Source of the DNA: Leisingera methylohalidivorans DSM 14336
GTDB taxonomy: Bacteria; Pseudomonadota; Alphaproteobacteria; Rhodobacterales; Rhodobacteraceae
Assembly (NCBI RefSeq): GCF_000511355.1
Contig: NC_023135.1
Coordinates: 2,630,371-2,694,370 of the forward strand
DNA length: 64,000 nucleotides
Reading direction: 5' to 3'
The notes below the pieces were generated by a model. It had not been told where the DNA came from. It was given only the letters and a program-made list of their open reading frames with translations, and made no database searches. The position numbers and the translations under genes were made by a program. Below are positions 8,556 through 18,140 of this stretch, in pieces (the stretch's first letter is position 1; each line of letters starts with the position of its first letter).

Positions 8556-9401
8556 TCAGTTGGAGGCGACCTGGTAGGCCTGCGGGAGGCCCGCATATTC
8601 TTCCTTGGCGCCTTCCAGCCAGGCGTCGTATTCAGCCTGGGTCACAACCTTGACAGTGATCGGCATATAGGCGTGATCCTTGCCGCACAGCTCGGAGCAC
8701 TGGCCGAAGTAGACGCCCTCTTTGCCTTCCTCAACGTTGAACCACAGCTCTGCCAGACGGCCGGGAACCGCGTCCTGTTTCACGCCGAAGGCCGGAATGG
8801 TCCAAGAGTGGATCACATCAGCCGCCGTCACCTGCATCACAACGGTCTTGCCCGAGGGCACCACAACGGCAGTATCGGTGGCCAGCAGCCATTCGTCTTC
8901 GGCATAACCGTTTGCAGCCAGCTGGTCCTTGGGCAGCAGGAAGCTCTCGAAACCGAATTCGTGGTCGGTGTATTCATAGCCCCAGTACCACTGGTAACCG
9001 GTCACCTTGATGGTGAGGTCGGCCTTGGGGATTTCCTGCTGGGCAAACAGCTGCGGCAGCGAGAAGGAACCGATGAATACCAGAACCAGGATCGGGACAA
9101 TGGTCCAGGCGATCTCAACCGGGGTGTGGTGGGTGAACTTGGCCGGTGTCGGATTGGCCCGCTTGTTGAAGCGGACAATGGCGTAGACCATCAGACCAGC
9201 AACAAAAACACAGATCACGGTGATGATCACCAGGATCATGTAATCCAGTTTCTGCAGGCCATCCGCCAGCGAGGTCGCCGCCGGCTGGAAGTTCAGGCCG
9301 CCGTTAACCGGCTTGCCAATGGTTTTCAGACCTTCTTGCGCCATTGCTGGAAGGCTTGAAAGGCCGGCGAAAAGGCCCGAAAGCATCAAAGCGTTTTTCA
9401 T
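8556..9401 (-). CDS. ctaC: Cytochrome c oxidase subunit II
   Basis: 281 aa from the ATG at 9399-9401, chosen over a 50-codon longer frame because it gives a signal peptide ([22 protein letters not shown]) and an AGGACAG ribosome binding site upstream. Two membrane helices follow (about 54-75 and 96-115), then the periplasmic cupredoxin domain. The dinuclear CuA ligands are all present: H198, C235, E237, C239, H243 and M246 in the [16 protein letters not shown] region; the aromatic YQWYWGYEY stretch guides electrons from cytochrome c. It is the first gene of the oxidase operon, and a perfect FNR-type site lies upstream. Confidence 0.97.
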   Translation of the reverse strand: MKNALMLSGLFAGLSSLPAMAQEGLKTIGKPVNGGLNFQPAATSLADGLQKLDYMILVIITVICVFVAGLMVYAIVRFNKRANPTPAKFTHHTPVEIAWTIVPILVLVFIGSFSLPQLFAQQEIPKADLTIKVTGYQWYWGYEYTDHEFGFESFLLPKDQLAANGYAEDEWLLATDTAVVVPSGKTVVMQVTAADVIHSWTIPAFGVKQDAVPGRLAELWFNVEEGKEGVYFGQCSELCGKDHAYMPITVKVVTQAEYDAWLEGAKEEYAGLPQAYQVASN

Positions 9402-9563
9402 GTTCTGTCCTGATCGTTTGATCGCATTGTTCCTGCGGCAGCACGAATGCGGGGGAATCATTGATTCCCACAAAACGCACCTGCCCCGTTGTCTTTGACG
9501 CCGCTTAAAATCATATTCAGGCGTACAGATAAAGAGGCAGGCAAGCGTCAAACCGTCGCTTTC

Positions 9564-9577
9564 TTGATTTAGATCAA
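9564..9577. promoter_or_regulatory. FNR/FnrL-type binding site
   Basis: TTGATTTAGATCAA is an exact match to the TTGAT-N4-ATCAA consensus of FNR-family regulators. It sits in the divergent gap, 163 bp upstream of the ctaC start and 20 bp upstream of the tldD start. An oxygen-responsive FnrL controlling the aa3 oxidase genes is plausible. The proximity to the tldD ribosome binding site would be compatible with repression of a tldD promoter located there. Confidence 0.65.
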
Positions 9578-9597
9578 AAAAATCCGAGGACCGTGCT

Positions 9598-11019
9598 ATG
9601 GAAACCCCCGCCTTTCGCCCGTTTGAAACCGCGCTCCCCGAGGATGAGGCCCTCGCCTGCCTGCGCGACGCGCTGAATGGTGCGGAGGACGGGGAGATTT
9701 TTGCAGAACGCCGAAAGTCCGAAGCGCTGTCCTTTGATGACGGGCGGCTGCGCAGCGCCAGCTATGATGCCTCCGAAGGCTTTGGCCTGCGGGCGGTGAA
9801 CGGGGATGTGGCAGGGTATGCGCATTCCACCGATGTCTCCATCGGGTCGCTGAAGCGGGCGGCAGAGACCGCCAAGCTGGCGGTGGGAAGCGGCGGCGGC
9901 ACCTATTCGGATGCCCCCCAGGCGACCAACGCCAAACTCTACACCGATGCCGATCCGATCAGCGCCATGCCGTTTCCGGTGAAGGTGGAGACGCTGCGCG
10001 AGGTTGACGCCTATGCGCGCGATCTGGATCAGCGCGTGGTGCAGGTTTCCGCGTCTTTGGCCGCCTCGCTGCAAGAAGTGGAGATCCTTCGCGCAGACGG
10101 AGCGCGGGTGCGCGACATCCGCCCGATGGCACGTTTCAACGTGTCGGTGATCGTCGAAAAGGACGGCCGCCGCGAAAGCGGCTCGGCAGGCGGCGGCGGG
10201 CGGCTGGGGCTTGACGGGCTGGTCGACCCCAAGAACTGGCAGGCACAGGTGCAAGAGGCGCTGCGGATTGCCCTCGTCAACCTGGATGCGGTCCCTGCCC
10301 CGGCGGGCGAAATGGATGTCGTGCTTGGCCCCGGATGGCCCGGTATTCTGCTGCACGAGGCAATCGGCCACGGGCTGGAGGGAGACTTCAACCGCAAGGG
10401 GTCTTCCGCCTTTGCGGGTCTGATGGGGCAGCAGATCGCCGCCAAGGGCGTCACCGTGCTGGATGATGGCACCATCCCCGACCGGCGAGGCTCTATCACC
10501 GTGGATGACGAAGGCACGCCCAGCCAGAAAACCACGCTGATCGAGAATGGCGTGCTGGTCGGCTTCATGCAGGACCGGCAGAACGCACGGCTGATGGGAG
10601 TGGCGCCCACCGGCAACGGGCGGCGCCAAAGCTATGCCCATGCGCCGATGCCGCGGATGACCAACACCTATATGCTGGGCGGCGACGCCGACCCCGGCGA
10701 ACTGGTGTCAGGTATCAAGGACGGCATCTGGGCAGTGGGGTTTGGCGGCGGCCAGGTGGACATCACCAATGGCAAATTCGTGTTCTCCTGCACCGAGGCC
10801 TACAGGGTGAAGGACGGCAAGGTCGGCGCGCCGGTCAAAGGGGCCACGCTGATCGGCGACGGCGCTACCGCGCTGCAGCAGATTCGCGGGCTTGGCAATG
10901 ACATGGCGCTTGACCCGGGCATGGGCAATTGCGGCAAGGCAGGCCAATGGGTACCGGTCGGCGTCGGCCAGCCCTCGGTTCTGATGGGTGGCCTGACGGT
11001 GGGCGGTTCGGCAGCCTGA
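9598..11019 (+). CDS. tldD: TldD family metalloprotease
   Basis: 473 aa, full TldD length. The zinc motif HExxxH is [11 protein letters not shown], with H253 and E254. Flanking signatures [26 protein letters not shown] and [28 protein letters not shown] are diagnostic. The C-terminal region [21 protein letters not shown] matches too. With its partner TldE/PmbA (not in this window) it forms a heterodimeric protease known to process modified peptides and degrade unfolded short peptides. Cytoplasmic. It is transcribed divergently from ctaC and ends at a strong terminator. Confidence 0.96.
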   Translation: METPAFRPFETALPEDEALACLRDALNGAEDGEIFAERRKSEALSFDDGRLRSASYDASEGFGLRAVNGDVAGYAHSTDVSIGSLKRAAETAKLAVGSGGGTYSDAPQATNAKLYTDADPISAMPFPVKVETLREVDAYARDLDQRVVQVSASLAASLQEVEILRADGARVRDIRPMARFNVSVIVEKDGRRESGSAGGGGRLGLDGLVDPKNWQAQVQEALRIALVNLDAVPAPAGEMDVVLGPGWPGILLHEAIGHGLEGDFNRKGSSAFAGLMGQQIAAKGVTVLDDGTIPDRRGSITVDDEGTPSQKTTLIENGVLVGFMQDRQNARLMGVAPTGNGRRQSYAHAPMPRMTNTYMLGGDADPGELVSGIKDGIWAVGFGGGQVDITNGKFVFSCTEAYRVKDGKVGAPVKGATLIGDGATALQQIRGLGNDMALDPGMGNCGKAGQWVPVGVGQPSVLMGGLTVGGSAA

Positions 11020-11057
11020 GGTAACGCAACTCTCTGTAAAACGCTGTTTTACAAATG

Positions 11058-11096
11058 AAAACCGGCCCGGAAGCCAGGACTTCAGGGCCGGTTTTT
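11058..11096 (+). terminator. Intrinsic terminator after tldD
   Basis: AAAACCGGCCC (11058-11068) pairs with GGGCCGGTTTT (11085-11095) over a 16-base loop, followed by T. The A-rich left flank makes it a possible bidirectional terminator. It begins 38 bp after the tldD stop. Confidence 0.85.
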
Positions 11097-11206
11097 AGTC
11101 TGGACAACCACCAGCTCCCTGGATGAATCCCCATTATCCAATTGCCCCGGCGTCTCGGGAAAATTTTCGCGAAATTGGCCAAAAACGTTCTGACGTTCAC
11201 CACCTG

Positions 11207-11225
11207 TTAACCCCCTTAAGGTTAA
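11207..11225 (+). promoter_or_regulatory. Cluster of TTAA motifs upstream of dprA (possible CtrA half-sites)
   Basis: Three TTAA boxes occur at 11207-11210, 11216-11219 and 11222-11225, the first within GTTAACC. The spacing (5 and 2 bp) is not the canonical TTAA-N7-TTAA. Competence genes including dprA are CtrA-controlled in some Rhodobacteraceae, so a CtrA half-site is conceivable but unproven. Confidence 0.25.
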
Positions 11226-11255
11226 TTCTGGTCCTGCAAACAGGCGGAGCTGCGG

Positions 11256-12437
11256 ATGACCGAAGAAGCACATTCTTCCACTCACCCCCCACTCCCACCC
11301 ACCACGGAAGATACCCGGTTTTCCTGGCTTCGCCTTTTGCGCTCTAAGCGGGTCGGCCCGGTGACCTTTCACCGGCTGCTCGCCGAATATGGTTCAGCGC
11401 AGAACGCGCTGGATGCGTTGCCCGAAGTGGCACGTTCCGCAGGTATCAAAGGGTATGAAACATGCCCCGCCAAGGCGGTAGACGCTGAAATTAGGACCGC
11501 AAGAGCCGCCAAAGCGCGGCTTTTGTGCTTTTACGACCCGGAATACCCTGAACTTCTCCGCAGCCTGAAAGATGCGCCGCCGCTGCTGTGGGCCATTGGC
11601 GACCTTGCGGCGTTGCAGCGCCCGATGATTTCCATGGTCGGCGCACGCAACGCGTCTTCGCTGGGGCTGCGCATGGCCAGATCGCTGGCGCAAAACCTGG
11701 GCGAGGCCGGCTATACCGTTGTGTCCGGCATGGCCCGCGGCATCGACAGCGCTGCACATCAGTCATCGCTGCAAACGGGAACAATTGCTATTCTGGCAGG
11801 CGGCGCCGATGTGATCTACCCGGCAGACAACACCCGGCTTGCCGAAGACATTATCGAAACCGGGCTGCGCCTGTCAGAGCAGCCTATGGGCAAGACACCG
11901 CAGGCCCGCGACTTCCCAAAACGCAACCGGATCATTGCCGGTATGTCCCGCGCCGTCGTGGTGGTGGAGGCGGCCGCGAAATCCGGCAGCCTGATCACCG
12001 CCCGGGACGCGCTGGATTACGGGCGCGAGGTACTGGCGGTGCCCGGTCATCCCTTTGATGCGCGCAGTTCCGGCTGCAACAGGCTGATCCGCGACGGCGC
12101 CCTGCTGGTCCGCAATGCCGCTGACGTGCTGGAGGCGCTGCCGCCGCATGACCCGCCACAGGAAAAGACGCCGGCAGCCGGCAGCCCGCAGCCGGCCTTG
12201 GCCGGCCTGCCGCCGCAGCCGCCCGATCGGCGCAGCCGGGCGCAGACCAATGCCCTGCATCAGCAGATCCTCGGCAGGCTCGGCCCCTCCCCGACCTCCG
12301 AAACCGACCTGCTGCGCGACCTCTCCCTGCCGCCGCAGCAGCTGGCCCCGGCGCTGACGGATCTGGAGCTTGAAGGCGCGATCCGGCGCCAGCCGGGCGG
12401 GCTGCTGTCCAAGGCCTTTCCTGAAAATGAAGACTGA
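11256..12437 (+). CDS. dprA: DNA-processing protein DprA (Smf)
   Basis: 393 aa. It loads RecA onto incoming single-stranded DNA during natural transformation. The Rossmann-like LOG domain is complete: ISMVGARNASSLG, VVSGMARGIDSAAHQSSL, AILAGGADVIYPADN, RNRIIAGMSRAVVVVEA, SGSLITARDALDYGREVLAVPGHP and the following SGCNRLIRDGA. An N-terminal HhH/SAM-like region (LRSKRVGPVTFHRLLAEYG) precedes it. The C-terminal winged-helix domain (about 325-385, SETDLLRDLSLPPQQL) follows a Pro/Gln-rich linker. The start is supported by GGCGGAGC upstream. The gene stands alone between tldD and topA. Confidence 0.96.
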   Translation: MTEEAHSSTHPPLPPTTEDTRFSWLRLLRSKRVGPVTFHRLLAEYGSAQNALDALPEVARSAGIKGYETCPAKAVDAEIRTARAAKARLLCFYDPEYPELLRSLKDAPPLLWAIGDLAALQRPMISMVGARNASSLGLRMARSLAQNLGEAGYTVVSGMARGIDSAAHQSSLQTGTIAILAGGADVIYPADNTRLAEDIIETGLRLSEQPMGKTPQARDFPKRNRIIAGMSRAVVVVEAAAKSGSLITARDALDYGREVLAVPGHPFDARSSGCNRLIRDGALLVRNAADVLEALPPHDPPQEKTPAAGSPQPALAGLPPQPPDRRSRAQTNALHQQILGRLGPSPTSETDLLRDLSLPPQQLAPALTDLELEGAIRRQPGGLLSKAFPENED

Positions 12438-12554
12438 CCCAGCACGTCCCGCCTTGCCCCTGCCGTCCTCCCCGGATCGCGGGTTCAGGCTGCCGTGAAC
12501 CACCGGAATACCACCCGAAACGGCCGGTTTCCTGCCGCGTTCATTGCGCCTGGA

Positions 12555-12583
12555 TTGACAATCTCCCCTTGCGCCCCACATCC
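12555..12583 (+). promoter_or_regulatory. Candidate topA promoter
   Basis: A perfect -35 hexamer TTGACA at 12555-12560 is followed after 17 bp by a poor -10 (ACATCC, 12578-12583), 50 bp before the topA start. The weak -10 makes this tentative. Confidence 0.3.
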
Positions 12584-12632
12584 TGCCCCGCCATAGAACC
12601 CGCAGAAGCGGTCCGAAGAGGGTACAGAATTT

Positions 12633-15260
12633 ATGCCAGTAGTCGTTGTCGAATCCCCGGCCAAAGCAAAGACAATCAACAAATATCTTGGCTCCAACTA
12701 TACGGTTCTGGCGTCTTACGGGCATGTGCGCGACCTGCCGGCCAAGGATGGCTCGGTCGATACCGAAGCCGATTTCGGCATGACCTGGGAGGTCGGCAAT
12801 GATTCCCGCAAGCACGTCAAGGCGATTGCCGACGCGCTGAAAGAGGACAATGCGCTGATTCTCGCCACCGACCCCGACCGCGAGGGCGAGGCGATCAGCT
12901 GGCATCTGCAGGAGGCGCTGACCAAGCGGCGCTCGATCAAGAAGGACACCGCGGTCAGCCGGGTGACCTTCAACGCGATCACCAAGGAAGCGGTGACCGA
13001 GGCGATGCAGAACCCCCGCGAAGTCGACATGCCGCTGGTCGAGGCCTATCTCGCCCGCCGCGCGCTGGACTATCTGGTGGGGTTCAACCTGTCGCCGGTT
13101 CTGTGGCGCAAGCTGCCGGGCGCGCGTTCCGCAGGCCGGGTGCAATCCGTCTGCCTGCGCCTGATCGTCGAGCGCGAGATGGAAATCGAGGCGTTCAACG
13201 CGCAGGAATACTGGTCGGTGCGGGCACAGATGGCGACCCCGCGCGGCCAGGAGTTCGAGGCGCGCCTGACGGTGCTGGGCGGCGACAAGCTGGACAAATA
13301 CAGCCTGAAAAACTCCACCGCCGCGGAACTGGCGGTTCAGGCCGTGGCATCGCGCCAGCTGTCGGTGCTGTCGGTCGAGGCCAAGCCTGCCTCCCGCAAC
13401 CCTTCTGCCCCGTTCATGACCTCTACCCTGCAACAGGAGGCCAGCCGCAAATTCGGCATGGGCGCGCGCCAGACCATGAACGCCGCCCAACGCCTGTATG
13501 AAGCCGGCCACATCACCTATATGCGGACCGATGGCATCGACATGGCGCCAGAGGCGGTGCAGGCCGCCCGGGCCGAGATCGAAACGCGTTACGGCGCAGA
13601 ATATGTGCCGTCCTCTCCGCGGATCTATAAGAACAAGGCGAAGAACGCCCAGGAAGCGCACGAATGTATCCGCCCGACGGATATGAGCCGCGACGCGGCC
13701 AGCCTGAAAGTCACGGATGACGATCAGCGCAAGCTGTATGACCTGATCTGGAAGCGCACTCTGTCGTGCCAGATGGAAGGTGCCCGTCTGGAACGCACCA
13801 CCGTCGAAATCGGCTCGGATGACAAACAGGTCGTGCTGCGCGCCACCGGACAGGTGATGCTGTTTGACGGTTTCATGCGGGTGTATGAAGAAGGCCGCGA
13901 TGATGTGGCCGACGAGGACGACAAGCGCCTGCCGCAGATCATGGAAGGCGAAGCGCTGAAATTTGCGTCTTCGCTGGCGGCCCAGGCTGACAAGGCCGGC
14001 AAAGAGGCATCCGTGCTTTCTAAGGACGGCGCCGTGCTGGCGCTGCAGCACCACACCCAGCCGCCGCCGCGCTATACAGAAGCGACACTGGTGAAGCGCA
14101 TGGAAGAGCTGGGCATCGGCCGCCCCTCGACCTATGCCTCCGTCATCACCACGATCCAGGACCGCGAGTATGTCCGCAAGGACAAGAACCGGCTGTTCCC
14201 CGAAGACAAAGGCCGGATCGTCACCATATTCCTGCTGAATTTCTTCCGCAAATACGTAGGCTATGAATTCACCGCCAATCTGGAAGAAGAACTGGATGAC
14301 GTCAGCGCAGGACAGCGCGACTACAAGGACCTGCTGGGCAAGTTCTGGCGCGATTTTTCCGCCGCCATTTCGGAAACCTCCGATCTGCGCATCACCGAGG
14401 TGCTGGACGTGCTGGACGCAGCACTTGCGCCGCAGCTCTATCCGCCGCGCGAAGACGGCAGCGACCCGCGCATCTGCCCCAAATGCGGCGCGGGCCAGCT
14501 GCATTTGAAAACCTCGCGCACCGGCGGCTTTGTCGGTTGCGGCAATTACCCGGAATGCACCTACACCCGTCCCATCGCCGGCGAAGGGGCTGATGGCGAT
14601 GAACGCCTGCTGGGCATGGACGGCGAAGATGAAATCCATCTGAAGGCCGGCCGCTTTGGCCCTTATGTGCAGCGCGGCGAAGCAACGCCCGAGAACAAAA
14701 AACCGCCGCGCGCCAGCCTGCCCAAAGGCTGGAACAAGGACGATATGGACCTGGAGAAGGCGCTGACCCTGCTCAGCCTGCCGCGCCAGATCGGCGATCA
14801 CCCCGAAGGCGGCGTGATTTCTTCCAACTTCGGCCGCTTCGGCCCCTATCTGATGCATCAGATGCCAGAGGAGGAAAAACCGGTTTACGCCAACCTCAAG
14901 GACCCCAATGATGTCTTTGAAATCGGCATGAACCGGGCGGTGGAACTGCTGGCAGAAAAACGCGCCAACCCGGGCCGCCGCGGCAGCCGCGCCGCCGCCA
15001 AGCCGCTGAAGGAATTGGGCGATCACCCCGACAGCGGCGGTGCCATCAATATCATGGACGGGCGCTACGGGCCTTACGTCAAATGGGAGAAGGTGAACGC
15101 CACCCTGCCCAAGGATGTCGAACCCAAGGACGTGACCATAGAGATGGCGGTGGAGCTTATTGCGGAAAAATCCGCAAAGGGCGGCAAGAAGAAAGCCGCA
15201 GCCAAAAAGCCCGCAGCCAAGAAAAAAGCCGCGCCGAAGAAGGCCGCGGCAAAAGACTGA
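12633..15260 (+). CDS. topA: DNA topoisomerase I (type IA)
   Basis: 875 aa. It relaxes negative supercoils by transient cleavage of one strand. The N-terminal TOPRIM domain is visible as MPVVVVESPAKAKTINKYLG and ATDPDREGEAISWHL. The catalytic tyrosine is Y296 in GHITYMRTDG; IGRPSTYASVI lies further on. A single complete C-terminal zinc finger (CPKCGAGQLHLKTSRTGGF.., ending CGNYPEC, about 611-646) is followed by TopA C-terminal repeats (AGRFGPYVQRGE, FGRFGPYL, DGRYGPYVKWE). The last 30 residues are a Lys/Ala-rich tail (KKKAAAKKPAAKKKAAPKKAA), probably a nonspecific DNA-binding extension. It is monocistronic. Confidence 0.98.
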   Translation: MPVVVVESPAKAKTINKYLGSNYTVLASYGHVRDLPAKDGSVDTEADFGMTWEVGNDSRKHVKAIADALKEDNALILATDPDREGEAISWHLQEALTKRRSIKKDTAVSRVTFNAITKEAVTEAMQNPREVDMPLVEAYLARRALDYLVGFNLSPVLWRKLPGARSAGRVQSVCLRLIVEREMEIEAFNAQEYWSVRAQMATPRGQEFEARLTVLGGDKLDKYSLKNSTAAELAVQAVASRQLSVLSVEAKPASRNPSAPFMTSTLQQEASRKFGMGARQTMNAAQRLYEAGHITYMRTDGIDMAPEAVQAARAEIETRYGAEYVPSSPRIYKNKAKNAQEAHECIRPTDMSRDAASLKVTDDDQRKLYDLIWKRTLSCQMEGARLERTTVEIGSDDKQVVLRATGQVMLFDGFMRVYEEGRDDVADEDDKRLPQIMEGEALKFASSLAAQADKAGKEASVLSKDGAVLALQHHTQPPPRYTEATLVKRMEELGIGRPSTYASVITTIQDREYVRKDKNRLFPEDKGRIVTIFLLNFFRKYVGYEFTANLEEELDDVSAGQRDYKDLLGKFWRDFSAAISETSDLRITEVLDVLDAALAPQLYPPREDGSDPRICPKCGAGQLHLKTSRTGGFVGCGNYPECTYTRPIAGEGADGDERLLGMDGEDEIHLKAGRFGPYVQRGEATPENKKPPRASLPKGWNKDDMDLEKALTLLSLPRQIGDHPEGGVISSNFGRFGPYLMHQMPEEEKPVYANLKDPNDVFEIGMNRAVELLAEKRANPGRRGSRAAAKPLKELGDHPDSGGAINIMDGRYGPYVKWEKVNATLPKDVEPKDVTIEMAVELIAEKSAKGGKKKAAAKKPAAKKKAAPKKAAAKD

Positions 15261-15695
15261 CACCCGGCGGCATGGGCTTGGGCGGGGCGCTCCCGCCGGT
15301 TCCAGGCGCATTGGCATGCGCCCTCACCGTTGGGCCCGGCGCCGCTGGCACGGCGCGCCCGCGGCTGCCGGACATGTTGCGCAAGAGGGCAAGGGCGGTG
15401 CAGCCGCCGTGCCAGCGGCTCGCCCTTGACATGGTGCAGAACAGGTTCAGGTCGGCAAACGCCCTTTAAGGGCAGGCCTGAACCTTCAAGGCGCCTCAGC
15501 CAAGCCCCGATTTGCGCCGCGCAGCGGCGCCACACCCAAGCCTCAGGGCGTTTTTGCCGCAGGCAATGGCTTCAGGAAGGCGCGGGAGCATTCCCCTCTC
15601 TGCCCTCCGTAGAAATACGTGTCACTCTCCGTATTCATTGACTCTGCTCCTGCCGGCAGCCAGAAATCCCGCAACCGGCATACTGGGAGAACTCC
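15261..15695. other. 435-bp intergenic region with several GC-rich inverted repeats
   Basis: No credible gene. It contains CCGGCGG/CCGCCGG (15264-15270 with 15293-15299) just after topA, GGCGCA/TGCGCC (15305-15322), GCGCCG/CGGCGC (15339-15356) and a further GCGCCG/CGGCGC around 15512-15530. The segment 15330-15357 is nearly repeated at 51543-51570. The last 60 bp carry the CoA-transferase leader, with GGGAGAAC before the ATG. Confidence 0.5.
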
Positions 15696-16418
15696 ATGAA
15701 GAAGGTATATTCCAACGCTGCTGAAGCGCTCGACGGGCTGCTTCACGACGGCATGTTCATCGCCGCCGGGGGCTTCGGCCTCTGCGGCATCCCCGAACTT
15801 CTGCTGCAGGCGATCAAGGACGCAGGCACCAAGGACCTGACTTTTGCCTCCAACAACGCAGGCATCGATGACTTCGGCATCGGCATCCTGCTGCAGACCC
15901 GGCAGGTGAAGAAGATGATCTCGTCCTATGTGGGTGAGAACGCCGAGTTCATGCGCCAGTACCTGAGCGGTGAACTGGAACTGGAATTCAACCCGCAGGG
16001 CACCCTGGCCGAGCGGATGCGGGCCGGCGGCGCTGGCATCCCAGGCTTTTTCACCAAGACCGGCGTCGGCACCGTGATAGCTGACGGCAAGTTTGAAAAG
16101 CAGTTCGCCACCGGCCCGGACGGCGCCATGGAAGACTACATCATGGAAGAAGGCATTTTTGCCGATCTCGCCATCGTCAAGGCCTGGAAGGCCGATGAGA
16201 CCGGCAACCTGGTGTTCCGCAAGACCGCCCGCAACTTCAATGCGCCTGCCGCCACCTGCGGCAAAGTCTGCGTGGCCGAAGTCGAAGAAATCGTGCCGAC
16301 AGGCTCCTTGGACCCGGATTCGATTCACCTTCCCGGCATCTATGTGCACCGCATTATTCAAGGCCAGCACGAGAAACGCATTGAACAGCGCACTGTCCGC
16401 CAGAAGGAGCAAGCATAA
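15696..16418 (+). CDS. 3-oxoacid CoA-transferase subunit A
   Basis: 240 aa. It is the alpha subunit of a succinyl-CoA:3-ketoacid (SCOT/ScoA or AtoD-like) CoA-transferase, which moves CoA to acetoacetate-type acids. The CoA-binding signature [16 protein letters not shown] (about 22-38) and [15 protein letters not shown] are present, as are [26 protein letters not shown] motifs and IPTGSLDPD near the C-terminus. The start is supported by GGGAG. The stop and the subunit B start overlap (TAATG), so the two chains are translationally coupled. It is involved in ketone body or polyhydroxybutyrate metabolism. Confidence 0.95.
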   Translation: MKKVYSNAAEALDGLLHDGMFIAAGGFGLCGIPELLLQAIKDAGTKDLTFASNNAGIDDFGIGILLQTRQVKKMISSYVGENAEFMRQYLSGELELEFNPQGTLAERMRAGGAGIPGFFTKTGVGTVIADGKFEKQFATGPDGAMEDYIMEEGIFADLAIVKAWKADETGNLVFRKTARNFNAPAATCGKVCVAEVEEIVPTGSLDPDSIHLPGIYVHRIIQGQHEKRIEQRTVRQKEQA

Positions 16419-17047
16419 TGCCTTGGGACCGCAATCAGATGGCGGCACGCGCCGCACAGGAACTGCAGGACGGCTGGTATGTGAACCTTGGCATCGGTAT
16501 CCCGACGCTGGTGTCCAACTACATCCCGGAAGGCGTGGAAGTGACCCTGCAGTCGGAGAACGGCATGCTGGGCATGGGCCCCTTCCCCATTGAAGGCGAA
16601 GAGGACGCGGACCTGATCAATGCCGGCAAGCAGACCATCACCGAGCTGCCGCAGACCGCCTATTTCGACTCTGCGCAGTCGTTCGCGATGATCCGCGGCG
16701 GCAAGATTGCCATGGCGATCCTGGGCGCGATGGAAGTCGCCGAAAACGGCGATCTGGCAAACTGGATGATCCCCGGCAAGCTGGTCAAGGGAATGGGCGG
16801 CGCCATGGATCTGGTCGCAGGTGTCGGCCGCGTGGTGGTGGTGATGGACCACACCAACAAACACGGCGACAGTAAGGTGCTGAAGGACTGCACCCTGCCG
16901 CTGACCGGCAAGGGTGTGGTGGACCGGATCATTACCAACCTGGGCGTTCTCGACGTCGTGGACGGCGGTCTGAAGATTGTCGAACTCGCAGATGGCGTCA
17001 GCGAAGACGAGATGCGCAGCGCGACCCAGGCCACCCTGGTAAACTGA
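16418..17047 (+). CDS. 3-oxoacid CoA-transferase subunit B
   Basis: 209 aa beta subunit. The catalytic glutamate that forms the glutamyl-CoA thioester is in [12 protein letters not shown] (about residues 46-57). [15 protein letters not shown] near the N-terminus and [24 protein letters not shown] in the middle are family signatures, and the tail [15 protein letters not shown] matches. It overlaps subunit A by one base and is followed by a strong terminator, so the pair forms a two-gene operon. Confidence 0.96.
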   Translation: MPWDRNQMAARAAQELQDGWYVNLGIGIPTLVSNYIPEGVEVTLQSENGMLGMGPFPIEGEEDADLINAGKQTITELPQTAYFDSAQSFAMIRGGKIAMAILGAMEVAENGDLANWMIPGKLVKGMGGAMDLVAGVGRVVVVMDHTNKHGDSKVLKDCTLPLTGKGVVDRIITNLGVLDVVDGGLKIVELADGVSEDEMRSATQATLVN

Positions 17048-17121
17048 TCCCGGATCAAACGGGACAAACCGGGTCCGCCGGTTTCCTCGGCGCATTCCGG
17101 GATTCAGGACACTGAGACAGC

Positions 17122-17154
17122 ACCTGCCGGGAAACCTCTCGGCAGGTTTTTTTT
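17122..17154 (+). terminator. Intrinsic terminator of the CoA-transferase operon
   Basis: ACCTGCCG (17122-17129) pairs with CGGCAGGT (17140-17147), followed by a run of eight T. It lies 75 bp after the subunit B stop. Confidence 0.9.
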
Positions 17155-17159
17155 ACGAA

Positions 17160-18140
17160 TTGCATTGGCGTGAAATGATTTGGGCGATGCGGGGCCTCCG
17201 TCCCACTGCCACAGCGAGGTCGTCCGACGGTCAGGAATATTCCGCACCTAATCCTTGCGCGCAGGGCTTCCCGGCCGCCCCCGGAAATCAACCAGAGTAC
17301 GTGTGGCCGTGTCGGTCGCGGCAGCTATGGCATCGCTGCCGCCCTCGCTGTGCCCGTATTCTAACGGTCTGGTGCCCTGCAGCGCACAAGTCTCGCATCA
17401 ACCAAGGTTCCGGCACCTTCGACGAGTCCCGGAGCTTACCCTCTCAGTGGCGGCGGCCAGAACGAACGGATCCTGCAGGTCTTCGAATATGAACAGGACC
17501 TCAAGGCCAGGGAAGCAGGCGGGGTGATGATTTGCCCCGCTGAATCATCAGGATCGGAAAAAGCAGCACGGCAATCTGCGCTTGCAGCGGGCCTTGCTCA
17601 ATGCGGCCAGCTTCAATGATGCTGTGCAGGCTTTCATCGCTCATGGATGCAGGGAAGAAATGCGGCATAAGCCGGATTTGCAGCTGCATCACCTGGCCTT
17701 CGAGAAGGCAGAACCCCGGGAACGGAAAGCGCCAGAAGAAGCTCGGGATCGCTTGATCAAAGCGCAGTTCATTCAATCCGGCTGTCGCGGTGGCAATCTT
17801 CAACATCTGCCGCGTCAGTTGCAACTTATACGGCCCGTGTCCCGGATTCGGACGAGACCCGCAAATGCCGCAGCGCCGTGCCACCGCCGCCGTAATGCAG
17901 ACACCAGCCATGCGCCCGGCGCAAACGCGAGCCAGTCTAAAGCGCCGGACCCTGGCTTGCCTGCTCCACTGGCCATGGCCCATCCAAGGAACACCGCCGT
18001 GGAGAAACTCCGGGCCCTTTGAATGCCATCTCAATCAACAAGCCCCGGCGGAAAATCTCCGCCAGGGCCTCGCTGCGTGCCATTTCCCGGAGTACGTCAC
18101 CGTTTCCGGCGGGTCTTTCCTGTGGAGATCCGGTTCACAG
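17160..18140. other. About 1 kb without a recognisable intact gene; possible gene remnants
   Basis: No open frame here matches a family I know. Two frames look partly protein-like. On the plus strand, about 17352-17620, an ATG-less frame includes GGGQNERILQVFEYEQDLKA and stops at TGA. On the minus strand, an open frame 17501-18034 (177 codons) has a plausible C-terminal half (ELRFDQAIPSFFWRFPFPGF, then SDESLHSIIEAGRIEQ) but an Arg/Cys-rich N-terminal half that looks non-coding. Decayed genes after a deletion or transfer event would explain this. No terminal inverted repeats or transposase motifs were seen. Confidence 0.4.

Noticed and set aside
11874..15317. 1147-codon minus-strand open frame
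   Set aside because: Antisense to topA and dprA; no recognisable domains, while topA is complete on the plus strand.
17501..18034. 177-codon minus-strand frame as an intact gene
   Set aside because: The N-terminal half looks non-coding, there is no clear ribosome binding site and no family match; kept only as a possible remnant.
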